A stretch of 64,000 nucleotides of DNA. Source: Dryas octopetala. Taxonomy: Eukaryota > Streptophyta > Magnoliopsida > Rosales > Rosaceae. Below, one piece after another: positions 57,828 to 64,000 of this stretch. The notes beneath the pieces are model-generated. The model searched no databases, was not told the origin of the DNA, and was given only the letters and a program-made list of their open reading frames with translations. How positions within the stretch are numbered: the first letter of the stretch is position 1; the number at the start of each line of letters is the position of its first letter. The position numbers were made by a program, and so were the translations under genes. Where the stretch lies: the NCBI GenBank assembly GCA_963921425.1, contig OY992833.1, positions 2,172,501-2,236,500 of the forward strand, given 5' to 3'.

Positions 57828-58287
57828 GGTCCAGTTTGGTTCACAAAGTTGAATTCTTGATAAATAATTCTTATGTATTTTCCATGGGAAGAGAATGTAA
57901 GATCGCCACTTATATGTTTGTTAATACTGAGAAATTAACTAGGAAAAAAAATTTAAATCTATTCTCATGTTTGGTCTTTGAAGGAATTGGAATAAAAATA
58001 TTTCCATTTTTCAATTATAGCCTCATTTATTATATATTTCTAAAAAAAAAAAAGGGTATGTAATATAATTAGTATTTTCAATTTTTAATAGGGGAAATTT
58101 GGTATTGAAAGCTTGAAATTAATGCTTTCCCATAGGGTATGAAATAAAACTAAGTATGTTGAAGGGTTTCATTTTCCTCCTTTTCGGGCATTACTTTCTC
58201 ATCGAGACAAAATTACTTTCCCATGGTTGCACTTACCAAATATAGGAATGCATTCCCAAACCTCAATTCTAGGAGCCAAACAAGGCT
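57828..58287. mobile_element. PIF/Harbinger-like MITE, 460 bp
   Basis: Left GGTCCAGTTTGGTTCACAA and right GGAGCCAAACAAGGC ends are inverted, with TTA next to each (57825-57827; 58288-58290). Interior is non-coding. Confidence 0.75.
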
Positions 58288-58550
58288 TTAGGGTTACATT
58301 AAACTACTTTAATATATGATATACAATGTAATTTTCCTCAACCTAAAAGTTAAATTAATAAATAAAAAACTACAAGTGTTTGCTAAACTTTGCGAAACAA
58401 GCATTTGATAGAGATTTATTATTTCCTTAAATAAGATACCTACTAAACCTATTAAATTATGTCTCATATTTCAAATATGTCAAACGTACCTACCAAATAT
58501 GTTTCATTAACTTTTTTATTATTTCCTTTTTGTTCTTGTATAGATATAGA

Positions 58551-58950
58551 CAGGCTCCTTCTGTTGAGGTATACCTCAACTTATTTATGTTGAGGTATGC
58601 CATGTTGGGGCCCACACAAGTCGTTTTGTGTCGATCCGAATCGTTCATTTTTTACATTTCCATAGATAGATCATCATTGCAAAAAATTAGCCAAATCGGA
58701 AATCATTTGCCTATCTAACTTTGATCAAATAAATGGACGAACCAAATATTTTCGATGAAACCGTCCATTTGTTTTATCAAAGTTAGATCGGCAAATGATT
58801 TCTGATTTGGCTAATTTTTTGCAAGGATGATCTATCAATGAAGATCATCCTTGCGAACGGTTCGGATCGATACAAAACGACTCGTGTGGCCCCAACAAGG
58901 TTATACCTCAACATAAATAAGTTGAGGTATACCTCAACAGAAGGAGCCTG
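58551..58950. mobile_element. Near-perfect palindromic Mutator-type MITE, 400 bp
   Basis: Starts CAGGCTCCTTCTGTTGAGG and ends with its exact inverse. Almost the entire element is two arms (GTTGAGGTATACCTCAAC at both ends; GATCATC...GCAAAAAATTAGCCAAATC and inverse). A perfect 10-bp repeat TAGATATAGA flanks it (58541-58550, 58951-58960). High arm identity suggests a recent insertion. Confidence 0.96.
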
Positions 58951-58974
58951 TAGATATAGATATATATATATTTA

Positions 58975-59440
58975 ATTTTAATATTGCAGAAGTGTTTGTG
59001 TAATTGACTCAAGAATGACATTTTCACAAAGAAGGGCGACACTGGGTTTGTTATTAGAGTCGTAGAAACTAATATTTTAAAGGAAGAAATGCGAGATTCT
59101 TCTTCAACTTCATTATTTGTTGTTCCCTAGCTTCTTGGTTATGTGAGGCTGTCATTTTTTGTTCTTAATTATGTTCAATCAGATCAGCTATTTACAAAGC
59201 ATCTAACCTTTGTCTTTTTTTTGTTATACTAACCTTTGTCTCTTTTGGCTTCTTGCTATCAACGTTTTAACATATTAAAAAGTCAACTATATTGCAAGAG
59301 GCAAGGATAAATAGTACTTATACAAATCAATTGAATGCACTTCTTATAATGATCTTAATTAACATATGTAGAGTTTAATTGTAATTTGACAGAGATAGCA
59401 TCAACTTTAATTTGGAGGTCCCTTTTTGTGTGAAATTTGT
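58975..59440 (+). pseudogene. F-box locus 3' tail fragment
   Basis: GAATGACATTTTCACAAAGA, GCGAGATTCTTCTTCAACTT and ATAGTACTTATACAAATCAA match 40,420-40,620 and the tails of copies B and G. No coding domain. Confidence 0.65.
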
Positions 59441-59990
59441 TGCTTGTCAGTCAGTTGTGTTGTATACCTCCTTTATAAATGTCTTGTAGGATTTGTACCT
59501 CATGTTTAGAAGTTTATGCTATTTCATTGGGGTGTTACTTTGTTAGATTGAAGGTCCGTAGTAAAACTTTCATGTAAGTGGTACATGTATTTACTCGTTG
59601 TTTCTATCTCATGTAAATGGTGTCTACAATCATTATCTCTATTTCTTTGGTCATATAATGAGAAAGATAGACACAACGAGTTTATACATTGATGGTAAGT
59701 TTTTTTTTTTTTTTTTTTCCATGGGGTTTATAGCTCTTTTACCTTAGTAATACAATAAAAAATTAGGAAAAGTATAAGTTTGGTATACATTAATTAATAG
59801 CTAGGACTATTCGATATTTTTTTTCTTTATGCAGATCATTTTAAATATTTTGATAAACTAAATTTTTTTAGCTTACTAATTTTTACATTTCATTTATTTT
59901 AGATGCATCAACGATGATGGGAGGACTTAGACATTGACTATTCGGTGGGACTTTTGGAAAGAGTTGGAATGGAGTCCCTGCTTAGATGTC
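59441..59990. other. No recognised gene
   Basis: AT-rich; T run at 59,700-59,719. Confidence 0.45.
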
Positions 59991-59996
59991 CCTGTA

Positions 59997-60282
59997 GGCC
60001 TCGTTTGATGCATAGAATTAAATTGGATAGGATAATGACTAAATTCATGTGTATTCAAGGAAGAAGTTTCTAACTTGAAGGAATAAGATGAAAATAAGAT
60101 AAACTAATTCATAAGGGAAAAGTTATCCCTTCCAATCCTCTCATAGTGGGGGTTAAGTTTCCCCTTGTAAGTAATTAATCTTCTTCCTTCAAATTAGAAG
60201 ACATTCTTCATGTTCTTCCTTGAATACACATGAATTTAGTTATTTATCTTATCCAATTCAATTCTATGTATCAAGCGAGGCC
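59997..60282. mobile_element. PIF/Harbinger-like MITE, 286 bp
   Basis: GGCCTCGTTTGATGCATAGA at the left and its near-inverse TCTATGTATCAAGCGAGGCC at the right. Flanking trinucleotides are GTA and TTA, an imperfect TWA-type duplication. Internal inverted pair GTGTATTCAAGGAAGAA / TTCTTCCTTGAATACAC. Confidence 0.85.
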
Positions 60283-60285
60283 TTA

Positions 60286-61532
60286 GTGTGCAAGTCATAT
60301 ATGGTACAAAGCAACCTCAACCCTTCATGCTGTGTATCATTTTTCTAGTCATTATAAAGAGGAAAATATTTTATCAATTGACCCCAAAGTTTGTATTTGG
60401 ATCCGCCAACCCATATACATATATAGACGAAGCTTTTAATGAGGGATTCTTCTTTGTTGTTTAATCACTATTCACTAGAGTCAGCTATTTCTAGGGTCAC
60501 ATTCAAGGACCATTCCTGCAAAAAAAAAAAAAAATAGACAATTAAGATTAAATGGTTATCATTTCTATTATTTATTGAAATCAATTTCACATCTGTTGTT
60601 CAAATCTTATCGAAAATTTGGTGCAAGTTATTCAACTACAAACTACACAATTGTAATTGCAATAAAGACTAAATATGAAATTATAAATATAAATAGTACT
60701 TTAGCTGCTGCAACTGCAATTTAAAAAAAAAAAAATCATGAGCATTGGAATACTTGACAGAAAATAGAAAACCAATGTACTTTTGTCCTTCACGTTATAA
60801 AACCAATTCCTTGTCATTTTGGATATTATTTTTAAGGATAATTTAATTAGAAAATTACGATTAAATACTAAATTTCAATAATTTTTTGGAATAGCATGAA
60901 GACAATATAATATTTCAATCAAACTACTAAATTTAAATGTAGTTTTTTAGATTAGGTCACAAATATGTTGATCCCTTTGATTTGAGCATTTTCATTTAAC
61001 ACTTTTGTCCTTTGACCCACATATGATGGGTGTTAGTTAAAATTTATAAGGTTTTAACAAAATTGCCCTTGAGGCTTTTATATTATCTTGAAAATTTGCT
61101 AATGTAGTCTCAACTTCACATTTAGTTGTGATTACTCACAACTTCAAATTTAGTTGTGACTGAACGACAGTCACATCTAAATTGTGAGACAGTCACAGTT
61201 AAGTTGTGACTTAATTGAATTATTTTTAGAGAAATTATATTACAATATAGTATAAATAGAGGCCAAAATAATACATAATATAGTAGTATGAGTTGTCTCT
61301 TTCAATTTACCAAGACAGTCACAGTTAAGTTGTGACTAAATTCTTTTTTTTTAAAATACAATATAGTATAAATTAATGTAATATTTTTTTTTTATTATAG
61401 TGGCATGTGATGTAATATTTGTAAATTTTAATACCTTTTATTTTATTATTTTACTTGACTTTTTAACTAGTATCTAATCTAAAATGTTATTTAATTTTGG
61501 TATCTAAATTAAAAAATTATTAAATTTTAGTA
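60286..61532. other. No recognised gene; GTCACAGTTAAGTTGTGAC cluster
   Basis: AT-rich. At 61,110-61,345 the motif TTTAGTTGTGACT and its inverse AGTCACARYTAARTTGTGA recur at least five times, giving small hairpins. No gene. Confidence 0.5.
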
Positions 61533-61540
61533 GTTAAAAT

Positions 61541-62810
61541 CAAGGAATGAAATTTCGAAATTTTCGGTGAAATTTTGCCGAAAATTTCGTTTTTTTGGGT
61601 CACCGAAATTTTATTATATACCCAATTATTTTCGGTAATTGTTTTGGCGAAATTTTGAGAAATTTGGCTGGATTTGGGGGAAAAGAGGCTGGGAGGGGTT
61701 GGGTTTGGGGGAAAAGGGGCTGGGAGAGGCTGGGTTTGGGGGGAGAGGGGCAGGGAGGGGCTGGGTGAGGGGGGGTGTGTCGGGGATGGGCTGGGTTGGG
61801 GGGAGACATAACCCATTCATTTCAATTCAATGGGTGGGTTCGAGGAGGAAGAGGAGGCTCTGATGGTGAGAGCGGTGGGGTAGATCTAACCCATTCATTT
61901 CAATTCAAAGGTCATTGACTTGCAGATGCAATATTGAAGCGAGATCACTTGCCTACTTCTCCTGGATCAGACCTTTCACCCCAAGAAAAAGTAGGAAGGA
62001 TGGTGATGCAGACCTTTCTCCACCAAGTAAAGTGGTAGCAACAGTAAAACTAATGCGAAGCTGTGATGGCCATTGTACAGTAGTAAGCAAATACCCAATA
62101 TTTTGTGGGTGTTGTAAGCAAATACCCAATAATTTCATAGAAATGTCTTTTACTAATCTGAATATATGATTGCTCTTGAACATAATATTTGTAAGTTAAG
62201 TTTGCAAATATTACTTTATATTTTAGGCCTTGAAATTATAGTTTTTTTTTTAAATTGATAATTAAATTTTTTATTATTTTAAAAATTTAGGCTTATCCAA
62301 CTTCATAATCCGACACAGCACCAAACATAGGATAACATTTAGTTCAGCTTACTCAGTCCAACACAATCCAGCATAATCCATAAGAATAGTCCAGTCCAAC
62401 ACAGTCTAGCGTGCCAAACGTGGCCAAAGAGTATTAGGGTATATAGAGTATATAGAGTTTAGTATTAGGGTTAGTGTATAGATTATAGAGTATAAAGTAT
62501 ATACTGATTTCATTTATTCATTATACTAATTTTGTTTAACAGTATTTGCCTCCAACGCGCATTATATTCATCTTCTATCACATGAAACCTATTATATAAT
62601 TTGGTTTCTTTAATGTTTTTTATTAATATAGTAGATAATATGTTAAATAAACATATGGTCAAGTTTCATTCAAAATTTTCGTATTTTGATAACAATTTCC
62701 GTCGTTTTTGTCTAATTTTGTCGAAATCGAAATTTTAATCGAAATTTCCACGAAAATTTCCGTCGAAATTTCCATCGAAAATTTCCTCGAAACCGAAATT
62801 TTACTCCTTG
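61541..62810. mobile_element. hAT element, 1,270 bp, non-autonomous
   Basis: Ends CAAGGAATGAAATTTCG and CGAAATTTTACTCCTTG are inverted and flanked by the 8-bp repeat GTTAAAAT (61533-61540, 62811-62818). Many GAAATTTTCG-type subterminal motifs. The 3' 280 bp match the hAT terminus at the window's left edge. Interior holds the G-rich minisatellite and a coding-looking stretch at about 61,915-62,170 that I cannot assign; no transposase. Confidence 0.93.
61665..61805 (+). repeat. G-rich ~32-bp minisatellite
   Basis: Four diverged units of a GGCTGGGAGGGGTTGGGTTT-type sequence with many G runs of three or more, so a strong quadruplex candidate on the plus strand. Confidence 0.85.
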
Positions 62811-62847
62811 GTTAAAATCAATGGACCTTAATTTAATTAAATAGCCC

Positions 62848-62921
62848 CATTTAATCAATGTTAAACTTTTTTTGATCCCTAGGCCCAAAACTTACTTTAA
62901 TAGCTCTTTTTAATGTGAAAT

Positions 62922-62973
<52 letters not shown>

Positions 62974-64000
62974 TCCCTCCTTCCTTGATTGAAGGCTACA
63001 ACAAAATAAAAAAATCTGGAGAATTGAAGATTTGTTGCAAACCTCTCTTACTGTTTCTTCTCTTTCATCATTATGTCTGTTAATTGAACTAAAAAATCTG
63101 GGAAGAAGAAGATCTGAAGAATGATGAAGAAGACGATCTGGATTTTAACACATATTAATTTTTGGCGAAGATCTGCCATCAAGATCTATTAATTTTAACA
63201 GATGCATGGAGATCTATTAATGTAATTACTACAAACAAATATGATAAAACAAGTTTAATCAAGTAAGCAATTGAACCCAGCTAATTTATTGTTAATTAAT
63301 CCTCATATTGCTTTTAATCAACCCACAAATTGATGAATGAGTTTTTAATCAACCCACCGTAAAATAAGGGGAAAAAAAATTGATGAATGAGTTTTTAATC
63401 AACTCACCGCCCACCGCCCACCGCCCACCGCTCACCGCTTGTCCAAAATCAGATCTGGAATCAATGGAGAAGAAGAAGATGTGATGGTTGACACAATGCG
63501 TTGAAATTTTCGGTGGACACGATGGTCGACACAATTTTTCGGTACATGGAATTTCTGGTTGATATGTAAAGCTTTTTTGGTGGAATTTCTGGTTGACAAG
63601 ATGGTCTGCACGAATTTTTGGTCGACACCGATAAAGGAAGATGATTGATCTATTTGGACCCACTAGGTTGTATATTCATTGTGATGGCTCATTCATTAAT
63701 CAAATCAATGATCTATTGCAGAATCAAATCAATGATCTATTGCAGATCTTTCAAAGATCAATCTTGCCTAAGCGATTATCTCGTAAGTCATAATAAAAAG
63801 GTTAAAATTAATAGATCTTGATGGCAATGGTATAGAACATTGCATATCGAAATAGATCTATTCAATCATATCGAAAGTAGCGAAGATCTTTTCTTGTTTT
63901 TCTACTATGTCAAAGATCAATGATCAATCCATATTGAAATAGATCTGTAATTGCTTTAAGCCATGGGTTGTTAGCTGCAACCTTCAGTCAAGGAGGGAGG
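62848..64000. mobile_element. Element related to 46,399-47,614, right end outside window
   Basis: TTAATCAATGTTAAACTTTTTTTGATCCCTAGGCCC resembles the left terminus of the 46,399 element (shown here by its key parts CAATGTTAAAC and GATCCCTAGG), followed by a (CT)n tract (62,930-62,970) and GGTCGACAC / GAATTTTTGGTCGACACC units as in that element. CCGCCCACCGCCCACCG occurs at 63,408-63,435. No gene recognised. Confidence 0.5.

Noticed and set aside
61520-61863. Pro-rich minus-strand ORFs
   Set aside because: They are the complement of the G-rich minisatellite inside the hAT element.

Overview
The window is AT-rich nuclear DNA from a flowering plant. The only intact-looking host gene has typical plant GT-AG introns. 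The rest is made of plant transposon families and a decayed F-box gene family. It is a eudicot-like intergenic landscape, probably a woody eudicot, but I cannot name the genus from sequence alone.

Left end (1-5,300): the 3' end of a hAT transposon with the last transposase exon, two back-to-back Mutator-type miniature elements with 9-10 bp target duplications, then a five-exon gene for the RBBP5-like WD40 subunit (RBL) of the COMPASS H3K4 methyltransferase complex. Its reading frame stops within the basic C-terminal tail, and family-like codons follow the stop.

5,900-32,700: a 5'-truncated LINE relic; F-box gene 5' modules on both strands (A, B, C, D, E, F), one of which still encodes an F-box; CACTA, Mutator and hAT non-autonomous elements with readable ends and target duplications; and three solo LTRs. 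One solo LTR lies inside an RNase H-domain sequence. A 1.2 kb foldback element (14,432-15,629) carries a tRNA-like A-box/B-box pair in each arm.

32,750-47,960: a block of direct segmental duplications of the F-box locus (copies G, H, I plus tail fragments). All copies are broken. Copies G and I keep pieces of the F-box-associated (FBA) domain. They share a 5' exon module, a tandem 17-bp minisatellite and the same 3' flank, and they are told apart by later MITE and LINE insertions.

48,000-64,000: PIF/Harbinger, hAT and Mutator miniature elements. They include a 4.7 kb CACTA element inserted in an F-box relic and itself carrying a Mutator-type MITE that holds a second member of its own family. 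A 1.27 kb hAT element with G-rich minisatellite DNA and the start of another terminal-repeat element close the window.

Overall, one probable chromatin gene sits beside a decaying F-box cluster heavily reshaped by transposons. Most element boundaries were read directly from terminal repeats plus target-site duplications. Family names of elements without coding sequence rest on end motif and duplication length.
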